Origin: Planctomycetota bacterium
GTDB taxonomy: Bacteria; Planctomycetota; Phycisphaerae; SM23-33
Length of the DNA stretch: 14,009 nt
NCBI GenBank assembly: GCA_021160865.1
Contig: JAGHBS010000148.1
Span: 1-14,009, forward strand
Direction of reading: 5' to 3'
Each line of letters begins with the position of its first letter. Within the stretch, counting starts at the first letter, position 1. Below, in pieces: positions 1-6,083 of this stretch. A program made the translations under genes and the position numbers. Below the pieces are notes generated by a model. That model was not told the origin of the DNA, did not search any database, and saw nothing but the letters and a program-made list of their open reading frames with translations.

Positions 1-32
1 AGCCTGTCAGGCTAAATAATTTATAGCCTGAC
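1..32. repeat. Overlapping dyads built from three AGCCTG half-sites
   Basis: Positions 1-13 form the dyad AGCCTG-T-CAGGCT. Positions 6-14 (GTCAGGCTA) also pair perfectly with 24-32 (TAGCCTGAC) across a 9-nt AT-rich loop. The two pairings share the middle arm, so they are mutually exclusive. In the minus-strand RNA the 9-bp hairpin would fall just after the ATG at 38-40. It could be a protein-binding dyad or an mRNA hairpin. No T-run follows on either strand within the window, so it is not called a terminator. Confidence 0.5.
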
Positions 33-40
33 CTTCTCAT
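1..40 (-). CDS. Start of a prepilin-like gene, truncated by window edge
   Basis: An ATG at 38-40 opens a frame that stays open to the window edge and encodes MRRSGYKLFSLTG, with the next codon beginning with T. A short basic leader ending in Gly is how planctomycete type IV pilin-like/DUF1559 prepilins begin, just before the FTLIE cleavage and membrane motif; a following Phe (TTT or TTC) would fit the T at position 1. Only 13 codons are visible, so this is inference from a leader-peptide pattern. The ATG overlaps the stop of the leader ORF at 37-129 (ATGA), and a strong promoter and leader lie upstream. The sole Shine-Dalgarno-like element (AAGG, 49-52) is buried in a hairpin. It could instead be an unrelated gene or a chance frame. 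Confidence 0.42.
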   Translation of the reverse strand, partial: MRRSGYKLFSLTG

Positions 41-129
41 ATTATCCGCCTTGGTAACTGATGACGACCGTGACAATCGTCATCACCCAAGGCCACAACC
101 TCGTGACGGTTACACTGTTTACTTGTCAA
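37..129 (-). CDS. Candidate 30-residue leader peptide ORF
   Basis: A TTG at 127-129 lies 4 nt after a perfect Shine-Dalgarno, AAGGAGGT (133-140), the strongest ribosome-binding site seen in the window. The frame runs 30 codons to a TGA at 37-39 that overlaps the next ATG as ATGA. The peptide is hydrophilic and contains GDDDCHGRH in its middle; I recognise no family. It begins about 50 nt downstream of the predicted transcription start of the promoter at 188-215. Ribosomes translating it would run through the hairpin at 48-93, which otherwise holds the only SD-like element of the following gene. This fits a coupling or leader peptide. Against it: a TTG start, somewhat tight SD spacing, and very short length. 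The SD could instead serve an unrecognised start. Confidence 0.4.
   Translation of the reverse strand: MTSKQCNRHEVVALGDDDCHGRHQLPRRII
48..93 (-). promoter_or_regulatory. Two-part hairpin that could sequester a ribosome-binding site
   Basis: Positions 48-54 (GCCTTGG) pair perfectly with 87-93 (CCAAGGC), and inside this 59-67 (TGATGACGA) pairs perfectly with 77-85 (TCGTCATCA), leaving a 9-nt loop and a small asymmetric internal loop. In the minus-strand RNA the 3' arm ends 7 nt before the ATG at 38-40 and contains that gene's only SD-like AAGG. The 16 paired positions are seen directly; sequestration is inferred. No U-run follows, so it is not an intrinsic terminator. Confidence 0.55.
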
Positions 130-132
130 ATA

Positions 133-164
133 ACCTCCTTCCTGCAATTACTATCAATTGCAGG
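133..164 (-). promoter_or_regulatory. Hairpin followed by perfect Shine-Dalgarno in a leader RNA
   Basis: Positions 156-164 and 141-149 form a perfect 9-bp stem with a 6-nt loop (CCTGCAATT / AATTGCAGG). In the minus-strand RNA it is immediately followed by AAGGAGGTT (132-140). An upstream CCTT (in ACACCTTTAC, 171-180) and the AACCT at the hairpin base can each pair with parts of the SD, so alternative folds that hide it are possible. No known riboswitch core was recognised. Confidence 0.45.
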
Positions 165-187
165 TTCCCCTGTAAAGGTGTTGACTT

Positions 188-215
188 ATTATATACTTAT
201 CGGTTGACTTGGCAA
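188..215 (-). promoter_or_regulatory. Sigma-70-like promoter for leader ORF and prepilin-like gene
   Basis: On the minus strand TTGCCA (210-215, five of six matches to the -35 consensus) is separated by 16 bp from a perfect TATAAT (188-193). The predicted start is near 181, giving a leader of about 140 nt before the ATG at 38-40. This is one of the best promoter matches in the window and faces away from the dehydrogenase gene, in the direction of the left-edge gene. Confidence 0.55.
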
Positions 216-219
216 CCAT

Positions 220-253
220 ATTATACATTATCATCTTCGATTTTGTTCGTCAA
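220..253 (-). promoter_or_regulatory. Possible second, upstream promoter
   Basis: TTGACG (248-253) lies 15 bp from GATAAT (227-232) on the minus strand. A perfect TATAAT also occurs at 220-225 but is 22 bp from that -35. Either could be a second start upstream of the promoter at 188-215. Both spacings are non-ideal, so this is weaker. Confidence 0.25.
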
Positions 254-261
254 TACCCTGT

Positions 262-289
262 AAAAATTTTTAAAAATTTTTTTATTTTT
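262..289. promoter_or_regulatory. Phased A/T tracts, UP-element-like
   Basis: Two consecutive A5T5 blocks (262-281) run into further T tracts to 289. Such tracts bend DNA and, when just upstream of a -35 box, can act as UP elements that contact the RNA polymerase alpha subunit. They lie about 9 bp beyond the TTGACG at 248-253. Otherwise the stretch 290-362, between this and the dehydrogenase stop codon, shows no gene and no convincing terminator. Confidence 0.35.
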
Positions 290-362
290 CTCCCCCGATT
301 TCCTTTCAGCCTGTCTCGCAGGGCAATCCGTTTATCCAGGGCAAGTACAGCAGCCCAAACTG

Positions 363-1319
363 CTACGATACGACATTTATCGGGGCACCGGCTATGAAAG
401 CCGATATGTTTTCAGCAGTGGCTTTCATTAACCTTTTCCGAGCATCGAGAGATGCCCAGGCGATATGTGGCGTGATGATACAATTCTTGGCTTGGAGCAG
501 TGGATTGTCCGGCTTAATTGGTTCGGTACTGACCACATCCACGGCAGCTCCAGCAATTTTCTCAGCATTGAGCGCCTCGGCTAAGTCTTCTTCAACAATA
601 AGCCCGCCTCGAGAGGTATTGATAAGGAAGGCGTTTTTCTTCATCTGCCCCAGAAGTTCCCGATTAACCATCCCGACGTTATCAGGCGTTTGGGGACTAT
701 GCAAACTGACAACATCAGAGGTGCTAAACAACTCATCAATATCCATCCATTTGAAAGGCTGATAGCCCGGTTCTGGAGTCCGGATAATATCGGTTGCAAC
801 CACCTTCATACCAAATGCATTTGCCAATTCGCCCACACGTCTGCCGATTCTCCCGAACCCAACAATGCCCATCTGTTTATCAGCTAATTCGACGAGTGGA
901 TATTTCCAGAAGCAAAAGTCAGGACAGCTTGACCATTCCCCTGATTTGACAGCAGCATCATGGGCTGCGACATGATGGCACAACTCCAATAAAAGCGCGA
1001 ACGTAAATTGTGCAACCGAATCAGTAGCATAAACGGGCACATTTGAGACTACTATCCCCTGCTGTGCCGCTGCCTGAACATCCACCACATTATAGCCTGT
1101 AGCCAGCACAGATATGAAGCGGAGTTTTGGTAGGCGCTCGAGTGTCTGGGCTGTTAGGGGAGTCTTATTGGTGAGGATAATTTCAGCATCCTTTGCCCGT
1201 GAAACAATCTCTTCCGGAGCAGTGCGATCATACACGGTAAGTTCACCGAGTTTGGCAACTTCGTCCCATGGATTATCGCCAGGATTGAGCGTCTTACCAT
1301 CGAGAACAACAATCTTCAT
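363..1319 (-). CDS. NAD-dependent D-2-hydroxyacid dehydrogenase (glycerate dehydrogenase/hydroxypyruvate reductase type)
   Basis: This 318-residue cytosolic oxidoreductase has the full family length and layout. Residues 1-100 and about 290-318 form the substrate domain, and 101-289 the Rossmann domain with GFGRIG at 154-159 and an acidic Asp177 ending the second strand, which favours NAD over NADP. The catalytic set is present: Arg237 in NTSRGG, Glu266 in TEP, His285 in TPHIAWAS. Family members reduce 2-keto acids such as hydroxypyruvate or glyoxylate to D-2-hydroxyacids; the exact substrate cannot be read from sequence. The ATG at 1317-1319 follows AAAGGGAA at a good distance. It is the last gene of a probable three-gene run with the HAD and YkgJ-like genes, starting 56 bp after the latter. 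A role in glycerate or serine metabolism is inference. Confidence 0.93.
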   Translation of the reverse strand: MKIVVLDGKTLNPGDNPWDEVAKLGELTVYDRTAPEEIVSRAKDAEIILTNKTPLTAQTLERLPKLRFISVLATGYNVVDVQAAAQQGIVVSNVPVYATDSVAQFTFALLLELCHHVAAHDAAVKSGEWSSCPDFCFWKYPLVELADKQMGIVGFGRIGRRVGELANAFGMKVVATDIIRTPEPGYQPFKWMDIDELFSTSDVVSLHSPQTPDNVGMVNRELLGQMKKNAFLINTSRGGLIVEEDLAEALNAEKIAGAAVDVVSTEPIKPDNPLLQAKNCIITPHIAWASLDARKRLMKATAENISAFIAGAPINVVS

Positions 1320-1375
1320 AATTTATTCCCTTTCATGGCCACTTACTACCATAAAATCCAATATCCCCAAGGCTT

Positions 1376-1807
1376 TCATTTCCGCTTTCTGTGACCATTG
1401 AGATATTCTTCAAGCTCTTCAGGGGTTGAAATCATCACATCGTAGAAAGGCCCATAACGTTCACAATCAGGCGGCTTATGCTCCCGACAGCGCTTCGGAC
1501 GACGATCATATATTGTGCAAAAATTGTCCTTATCAAGATAAATGCATCTTCCTTTGATTAATAAATACCACCGATAATTTCGGATGAAGACCCTGACGGT
1601 GTCATACTGAAGTTTCCACTTCAACTCATCAATATCATCAGGAGTCTTAGGTTTCTCAATCGGCATTACCAAATCATGGCAGCACAAGGCAGGGCAACCT
1701 TCACATTCGGGCAGCGTTCGCTTTCGGCCAGCATCACTCTTGCCCGATTTCGACTTTCGCTTACCTGTTGTAGTTTGGGCCATCTCTGCAAAAACTTTTT
1801 CCTTCAT
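1376..1807 (-). CDS. YkgJ-family cysteine-cluster protein
   Basis: This 143-residue protein has a basic N-terminal tail (residues 10-31) and then the YkgJ/CxxCxxCC pattern: Cys35, Cys38, Cys42 and Cys43 near the start of the domain, followed by Cys88, Cys97 (FCTIYDRRPKRC), Cys107 and Cys115. The family (PF03692) is thought to bind zinc or an iron-sulfur cluster, and its biochemical role is largely unknown. The C(x)IYDRRPxxC block is the family's most recognisable signature. The ATG at 1805-1807 lacks a good Shine-Dalgarno; an in-frame ATG at 1781-1783 would give 135 residues and would remove only part of the tail. It lies 60 bp after the HAD gene and 56 bp before the dehydrogenase, so it probably belongs to the same transcript. 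Function unknown. Confidence 0.88.
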   Translation of the reverse strand: MKEKVFAEMAQTTTGKRKSKSGKSDAGRKRTLPECEGCPALCCHDLVMPIEKPKTPDDIDELKWKLQYDTVRVFIRNYRWYLLIKGRCIYLDKDNFCTIYDRRPKRCREHKPPDCERYGPFYDVMISTPEELEEYLNGHRKRK

Positions 1808-1867
1808 TCCACTATTTTTACAAGTAGAATTGACCCTCCGACATTTACAATTTGCAAATCTGATTAT

Positions 1868-2764
1868 CTACTTATTCTTAACTTTCCAGGGGGGAACTTC
1901 AGGTAGATGAGCCTCGAACTCAGCTATAAGCTGCTGCTCATATTCACCTGCATATTGACCTGAAATAAACTTATCTATTGCCTCTTCGAAGAACCGTTTC
2001 CAAGAAGTAGTCTCATCACCAGGCATGACCGGATAGAAAAGTGCCCCATTGGCACGAGCAGCCTTTAAATCGCCCGGCGCATCGCCGACCATCAATATCT
2101 TATCATTATCGTATTTCCCACCTGCTGCAAATTGAATATGTTCTTTCTTCGTGCCCATCTCCTGACCACAAATCATCCGAACATACTTTGCAATATCATG
2201 TTCAGCCCACTCGCGCTTCAACGCTTCTTCAGGTGTAGCAGAAACGACGATAACATCAGCAAGACCTTGCAATTTTTCCAACGATTCACGCACGTATGGA
2301 AACGGTGGAACACCACGAACGATCTTCTTGACAGTTTCGTTGACCGCTTTGGACCACTCGAGTGTCTTTTTCAAAATAGGGTCATTCGTTTCAGCTACCT
2401 TGGCTTCCAGCGCAGGATTACCCAGTTTAGTTTCTTGTGATATCCATTCACGGAGCGAATCCACTTGCGGCGGCTTGTAGCCGCGTTCAAGCGCCTCGGG
2501 GCGTTCGGCAAGTAAATCGAACACCATCACGAGCGCAGGGAAACGATTTATCCCACGCCACTTGCTATAAAGATTGACGAACTCTGCCGTCTCGCGGGCG
2601 AATCGACTGACTGCCTGGAGGTCCCAACTATTTATGATGTTGGGAATAAAACACTCCTTGTGCTTTATTTCCATCGTGTCGAACGCACAGCCGTCCGAGT
2701 CGATCCCGACAAAGAAGTCCTTCGTTTTCTCCATCTGTTTTAAAGTCTCTACTGGATCAGCCAT
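1868..2764 (-). CDS. HAD-superfamily hydrolase with a large cap
   Basis: This 298-residue protein carries all four HAD motifs: motif I DSDGCAFD with the nucleophile Asp22 and acid/base Asp24, motif II Ser175 in VVSATPEE, motif III Lys206/Lys207 and motif IV VGDAPGDLKAA with Asp228 and Asp232. Between motifs I and II is an unusually long, mostly helical insert (about residues 30-165) that should form the cap setting substrate specificity. HAD enzymes with this Asp set are usually phosphatases; the substrate is not evident. The ATG at 2762-2764 has a good Shine-Dalgarno (GGGAG) and a promoter with a perfect -35 just upstream, so it heads a likely three-gene transcript with the YkgJ-like and dehydrogenase genes. 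A phosphoglycolate- or phosphoglycerate-related role beside a hydroxyacid dehydrogenase is possible but unproven. Confidence 0.88.
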   Translation of the reverse strand: MADPVETLKQMEKTKDFFVGIDSDGCAFDTMEIKHKECFIPNIINSWDLQAVSRFARETAEFVNLYSKWRGINRFPALVMVFDLLAERPEALERGYKPPQVDSLREWISQETKLGNPALEAKVAETNDPILKKTLEWSKAVNETVKKIVRGVPPFPYVRESLEKLQGLADVIVVSATPEEALKREWAEHDIAKYVRMICGQEMGTKKEHIQFAAGGKYDNDKILMVGDAPGDLKAARANGALFYPVMPGDETTSWKRFFEEAIDKFISGQYAGEYEQQLIAEFEAHLPEVPPWKVKNK

Positions 2765-2798
2765 CGGTTCTCTCCCACTATAAAGTTCGATTGCTTAA

Positions 2799-2826
2799 AA
2801 AATAGAGATGTACCGTCCCATGTCAA
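2799..2826 (-). promoter_or_regulatory. Promoter of the HAD-YkgJ-dehydrogenase run
   Basis: A perfect TTGACA (2821-2826) is followed after 16 bp by TATTTT (2799-2804, four of six matches). The predicted start is about 28 nt before the ATG, with the GGGAG ribosome-binding site in between. The perfect -35 makes this more convincing than most intergenic matches. Confidence 0.45.
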
Positions 2827-2854
2827 GCGTTTAACATATCAAGAGGATGCTTTT

Positions 2855-3031
2855 TCAAAAACAGCGGTACACAATTGCTCGTTTAGCCCTGCCGCTCGTT
2901 ATCCATTTTTGGCATCTTTCGTCATTAACGATGCCAAATGCTGAATTACAGCTAAGGGATGGAACTCGCCTGATATCGAAATCATCTACCCCCTGCCACC
3001 GACCTTTCAGCAAAATAACATCCTGCATCAT
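2855..3031 (-). CDS. Possible 58-residue protein downstream of tadA
   Basis: An uninterrupted 58-codon frame starts with a double ATG (3026-3031) 13 bp after the tadA stop and ends at a TGA at 2855-2857. AGGA lies 11 nt before the first ATG, a usable though long spacing. The product is mixed polar and basic with three cysteines (residues 28, 40 and 57), contains GIVNDERCQKW, and shows no signal peptide or membrane segment. I recognise no family. A 9-bp inverted repeat (2908-2916 with 2930-2938) lies within it. Position in a tight operon is the main argument for it; short length and an opposing open frame on the plus strand (2847-3041) argue for caution. The remainder of this interval holds only the promoter at 2799-2826. 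Confidence 0.3.
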   Translation of the reverse strand: MMQDVILLKGRWQGVDDFDIRRVPSLSCNSAFGIVNDERCQKWITSGRAKRAIVYRCF

Positions 3032-3044
3032 TTTAATGTGATTC

Positions 3045-3515
3045 CTATTTCTTGCCCATTTCTCGCTGCCTTTGGAAGAATTTGCTGATTAATTGTGCAC
3101 ATTCGTTCGCAAGGATGCCGCTGACGATTTCGACGCGATGATTCAACCTCTCATCGGAGCAAATCTGGTAGAGCGTCTCGACCGCCCCTGCCTTGGGGTC
3201 AGATGCACCATAGACCAGCCTATCAATCCTGGCAAGTACAATCGCCCCAGCACACATCGGGCACGGTTCAAGCGTCACGTACAATGTACATCCGCTCAGC
3301 CGCCAATCCCCCACCGCCTGAGCGGCTGACCGTATGGCAATTATCTCGGCATGGGCGGTCGGATCAGAATCAATAATCCTGCGATTATAGCCGGTAGCAA
3401 TAACCTGACTATCCCGAACAATAACCGCTCCGATGGGAACTTCACCAAGGGATTCTGCAATGCGAGCCTGCTCCAATGCTGATCGCATGAAAAATTCGTG
3501 CTGTAAGTTCGACAT
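3045..3515 (-). CDS. tadA: tRNA-specific adenosine deaminase TadA
   Basis: TadA converts adenosine 34 to inosine in the anticodon of tRNA-Arg(ACG), allowing it to read CGN codons. The 156-residue product has the whole cytidine/deoxycytidylate deaminase fold: HAE at residues 55-57 (His55 zinc ligand, Glu57 proton shuttle), PCPMC at 84-88 (zinc ligands Cys85 and Cys88), Asn44 of the GYNRR segment that lines the nucleotide site, and the VYGASDPKAGA segment following strand 4 that is typical of TadA rather than of guanine deaminases. Length matches the family. It begins 3 bp after the nadE stop, so it is almost certainly co-transcribed with nadE and the hydrolase gene upstream. The ATG at 3513-3515 has only a weak GGGAT in front, consistent with reinitiation. 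Confidence 0.95.
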   Translation of the reverse strand: MSNLQHEFFMRSALEQARIAESLGEVPIGAVIVRDSQVIATGYNRRIIDSDPTAHAEIIAIRSAAQAVGDWRLSGCTLYVTLEPCPMCAGAIVLARIDRLVYGASDPKAGAVETLYQICSDERLNHRVEIVSGILANECAQLISKFFQRQREMGKK

Positions 3516-3518
3516 GAA

Positions 3519-5162
3519 TTAATCCCAATCACATCGACATGCGATAGGCATCTGCCTGCTTGGCCCGAATGCCCTGGTGGTAACCTTCAGCGTCGGTGCT
3601 GCCTGGCGACGCTTGTATTCAGCCGAAACCACCATCTTCACCACATGGCGAACTATCTGCTCATCGAAACCGGCTGATACTATCTCTCCGATACTTTGAC
3701 CCTGCTCGATATACCGTTGGAGAATCTCGTCGAGAATTTCATAGGGGGGCAACTTATCTTGATCAGTCTGATTGGGTTTGAGTTCGGCACTGGGCGGCTT
3801 GGCAAAGACGCTTTCAGGAATGAGTTCCTTACCTGCAGAGTCATTCAAATACCTTGCCAATCGATATACCATCGTCTTGGGCACATCGCCGATGAGGCAA
3901 AGCCCCCCGCTCATATCCCCGTACAAGGTGCAATAACCGGTAGCAAGTTCACTCTTGTTGCCAGTCGCCAAAGGTAAATATCCAAGGGCATTTGAAAATG
4001 CCATTATGATATTCCCGCGGACTCTTGCCTGGATGTTCTGATCGGTCGTATCGGGATAGTCCTCAGGCAGGTGGGGGGTCAAACTCTGTTCATAGGCACT
4101 GTGTATCGGCTCTATAGGTACTTCGACGAGCCGAATCTTGAGATTCTCGGCAATCCTGCGCGCGTCGGCGAGACTGTGTTCGCTGCTGTACCTGCTCGGC
4201 ATCGCAAGAGCAAGGACATTTTCCGGACCAATCGCTTCAGCCGCTATGGTTGCGACCACTGCAGAATCAATTCCACCCGACAAGCCCAGCACCACCGACT
4301 CGAATTGGCACTTGCGAAGATAATCTCGAAGCCCCAGTTTGAGCGCCTCAGCCAGTTGTTCCATATCCTCACCGGGATTTTCGCACCTTACAGGCAAGGC
4401 ATCGGTATCTACCACGAGAAAATCTTCCTGAAAACTCTTGCACCTTCCCAGGAGCGTCCCATCTGCTAAAATCACCATACTCCCACCGTCGAAGATTAAT
4501 TCATCATTACCCCCAACCTGATTAACGTAAACAATAGGCAAGCCCGTTCGCTCGACCTGACGGCGAATCATCTCTTCACGAAGCGAACTTTTACCGATCT
4601 GAAATGGACTAGCTGACATATTAATAATGACCTCTGCCCCTTGTTCACGAAGGCGAAGTACTGGATCAGACTCATAAAGCATTTCACCCAAGGCAGCAGG
4701 GTCCCATAGGTCTTCGCAGATAGTCACACCGATCCGATGACCGTTCAACTCGATGGGGGCAGGCATAGGACCCGGACGGAAATAACGCGTCTCATCAAAA
4801 ACATCATAGGTGGGTAATAGTGTTTTGACATGCACCGCAGCAACGGCACCATCGACCAGCAAGGCTGCTGCATTTTCAAGTCTCCTGCCAGGCTTCGTTG
4901 TATCTGCCGGCCTGACGTATCCCACCAACGCCGCCACACCTTTACATTGCTTTGCCAATTGCTCTACTGCATCGACCGAGGCAGAGATGAAACTTTGCCG
5001 TACCAACAAGTCCCGTGGTGGATACCCTAACAACGATAACTCGCTGAAGACCACCAGATCTGCCCCTGCCTGGCGCGCGCTATCAATCATCCGGACAATC
5101 TTTTGACTGTTGCCCGAGATGTCGCCGATAATCGGATTAATCTGGGCAAGGGCAATTTTCAT
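3519..5162 (-). CDS. nadE: Glutamine-dependent NAD(+) synthetase
   Basis: This enzyme completes NAD synthesis by amidating deamido-NAD with ATP, using ammonia from glutamine. The 547-residue product has an N-terminal nitrilase-type glutaminase domain (about 1-255) with the catalytic triad Glu41, Lys113 and Cys149 (in TICEDLWD), and a C-terminal synthetase domain with the pyrophosphatase P-loop SGGIDS at 295-300 and the GNKSE motif at 401-405. It is the shorter two-domain bacterial form rather than the roughly 680-residue type of mycobacteria. Having its own glutaminase domain means it need not rely on free ammonia. Its ATG (5160-5162) overlaps the stop of the upstream metallo-hydrolase gene as ATGA, implying translational coupling, and tadA follows 3 bp after its stop. 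The C-terminus is regular, with no sign of truncation. Confidence 0.96.
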   Translation of the reverse strand: MKIALAQINPIIGDISGNSQKIVRMIDSARQAGADLVVFSELSLLGYPPRDLLVRQSFISASVDAVEQLAKQCKGVAALVGYVRPADTTKPGRRLENAAALLVDGAVAAVHVKTLLPTYDVFDETRYFRPGPMPAPIELNGHRIGVTICEDLWDPAALGEMLYESDPVLRLREQGAEVIINMSASPFQIGKSSLREEMIRRQVERTGLPIVYVNQVGGNDELIFDGGSMVILADGTLLGRCKSFQEDFLVVDTDALPVRCENPGEDMEQLAEALKLGLRDYLRKCQFESVVLGLSGGIDSAVVATIAAEAIGPENVLALAMPSRYSSEHSLADARRIAENLKIRLVEVPIEPIHSAYEQSLTPHLPEDYPDTTDQNIQARVRGNIIMAFSNALGYLPLATGNKSELATGYCTLYGDMSGGLCLIGDVPKTMVYRLARYLNDSAGKELIPESVFAKPPSAELKPNQTDQDKLPPYEILDEILQRYIEQGQSIGEIVSAGFDEQIVRHVVKMVVSAEYKRRQAAPTLKVTTRAFGPSRQMPIACRCDWD

Positions 5163-5893
5163 CGAGCAATTTCCAATGGCTCTACACTACCCAAACCAAA
5201 ATTAGCATACCCCTGGCCGAATCGCTGGCTGAACAATCCCTTCGCCTTTCCACCCGTACAATGCATTGGAGCAACCCTTCTAACACCTGTTTGGACAAAA
5301 TGCTCTATAACTGAATTAATTCGTGATTCGGAATCCGCCCGCATGTGAAATCCGCCCATTACCATATACACGCTGCCACCGGTTGCCTCGATAGCCTTAT
5401 CGAGCAATCTATCAACACCCGGATGAGCACAGCCGGTAATTAATACCCATCCATAAGAAGTATCTATGCATAAACCTTCTTCCTCAATTACCCCCCTTCC
5501 CAAGGTCCCCGTCGTCAGGGCGTTAGGACAAATCTTCGTAGATTCCGATGCCTCGATAACTTCCCCGCCGAGAGATTGTATTTCCTCGATAAACGAATCA
5601 GGAAAGCCAGTAGGAATATACACGGGCAAAGCCCCTTTTCTTTTCCGCAAAAACGATAGCAGCCCCCCGGTATGATCACCATGAACGTGACTTATCACAA
5701 TGGCATCAATCTTATCAGGTGAATAATCTAACAAACGCATATTCTCAAGTAATGTCCTGCCGTCACCACCGGTATCAAATAATATTGTCTTCTCCAGCCC
5801 CTCAATTATGCATGCAAACCCCCACGCTGGTGTCAATCCTGCAGGGGCATCCTTTCTTACAGGATCATCATTATCATAGACAATCGTAATCAT
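5159..5893 (-). CDS. Metallo-beta-lactamase-fold hydrolase, COG1237 (dihydropterin-pABA-phosphate synthase-like) type
   Basis: This is a 244-residue cytosolic metal-dependent hydrolase. HVHGDH at residues 69-74 gives the zinc ligands, Asp40 lies in FDTGG, GCAHPG is at 154-159 (His157), GGFH at 180-183 and MHCTGGKA at 210-217. The GCAHPG plus GGFH plus HCTG combination is typical of COG1237, whose archaeal members are annotated in methanopterin biosynthesis; bacterial members are mostly uncharacterised. I chose the ATG at 5891-5893 because GGGAG sits 7 nt upstream and family members start like MKITVLYDN. The frame stays open to a TTG at 6047-6049, but that 52-residue extension looks unlike the family and overlaps a candidate promoter. 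It is the first gene of the nadE-tadA operon and overlaps nadE by 4 bp. A link to NAD or pterin chemistry is conjecture. Confidence 0.9.
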   Translation of the reverse strand: MITIVYDNDDPVRKDAPAGLTPAWGFACIIEGLEKTILFDTGGDGRTLLENMRLLDYSPDKIDAIVISHVHGDHTGGLLSFLRKRKGALPVYIPTGFPDSFIEEIQSLGGEVIEASESTKICPNALTTGTLGRGVIEEEGLCIDTSYGWVLITGCAHPGVDRLLDKAIEATGGSVYMVMGGFHMRADSESRINSVIEHFVQTGVRRVAPMHCTGGKAKGLFSQRFGQGYANFGLGSVEPLEIAR

Positions 5894-6021
5894 TGCTATC
5901 TCCCGTGAAACCCGATAAGATTCATCACAAACCGTCTGATTCGACCATAGTCCATCTAAACGAATTATCTTCCAAAGCCTCGCCCACAGCGCTGAAGTAA
6001 GACCAATTAGCCGGGTGATAT

Positions 6022-6049
6022 ATAGTACCGTTCTACGAAAATTTCTCAA
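6022..6049 (-). promoter_or_regulatory. Candidate promoter of the hydrolase-nadE-tadA operon
   Basis: TTGAGA (6044-6049, five of six) is followed after 16 bp by TACTAT (6022-6027, four of six). A start near 6015 would leave an untranslated leader of about 120 nt before the ATG at 5891-5893. No known riboswitch was recognised in that leader. Moderate match only. Confidence 0.3.
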
Positions 6050-6083
6050 TCAATTACCCCATCCTGTTTATGCAGTCAGTGAA

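Noticed and set aside
30..185. Cyclic-di-GMP or other known riboswitch in the left leader
   Set aside because: The conserved core sequences I know for such riboswitches are not present; only simple hairpins and an SD were seen.
51..397. Plus-strand open frames of 62-70 codons near the left edge
   Set aside because: They lack ribosome-binding sites, overlap each other and the dehydrogenase end, and the region is better explained as a minus-strand promoter and leader.
2908..2938. 9-bp inverted repeat TTTGGCATC / GATGCCAAA as a terminator
   Set aside because: In the direction of transcription it is followed by A residues rather than T residues, and it lies inside a possible small gene.
2847..3041. 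Plus-strand 64-codon frame between tadA and the HAD gene
   Set aside because: It has no ribosome-binding site, opposes the operon direction, and competes with the minus-strand 58-codon frame that has better position.
2765..3044. Signal recognition particle RNA next to tadA
   Set aside because: This RNA gene often neighbours tadA in other bacteria, but the conserved GGAAGGAAGCA tetraloop region is absent on both strands.
5894..6049. N-terminal 52-residue extension of the metallo-hydrolase from a TTG
   Set aside because: The extension does not resemble the family start, has no ribosome-binding site, and the internal ATG at 5891-5893 has a good GGGAG.
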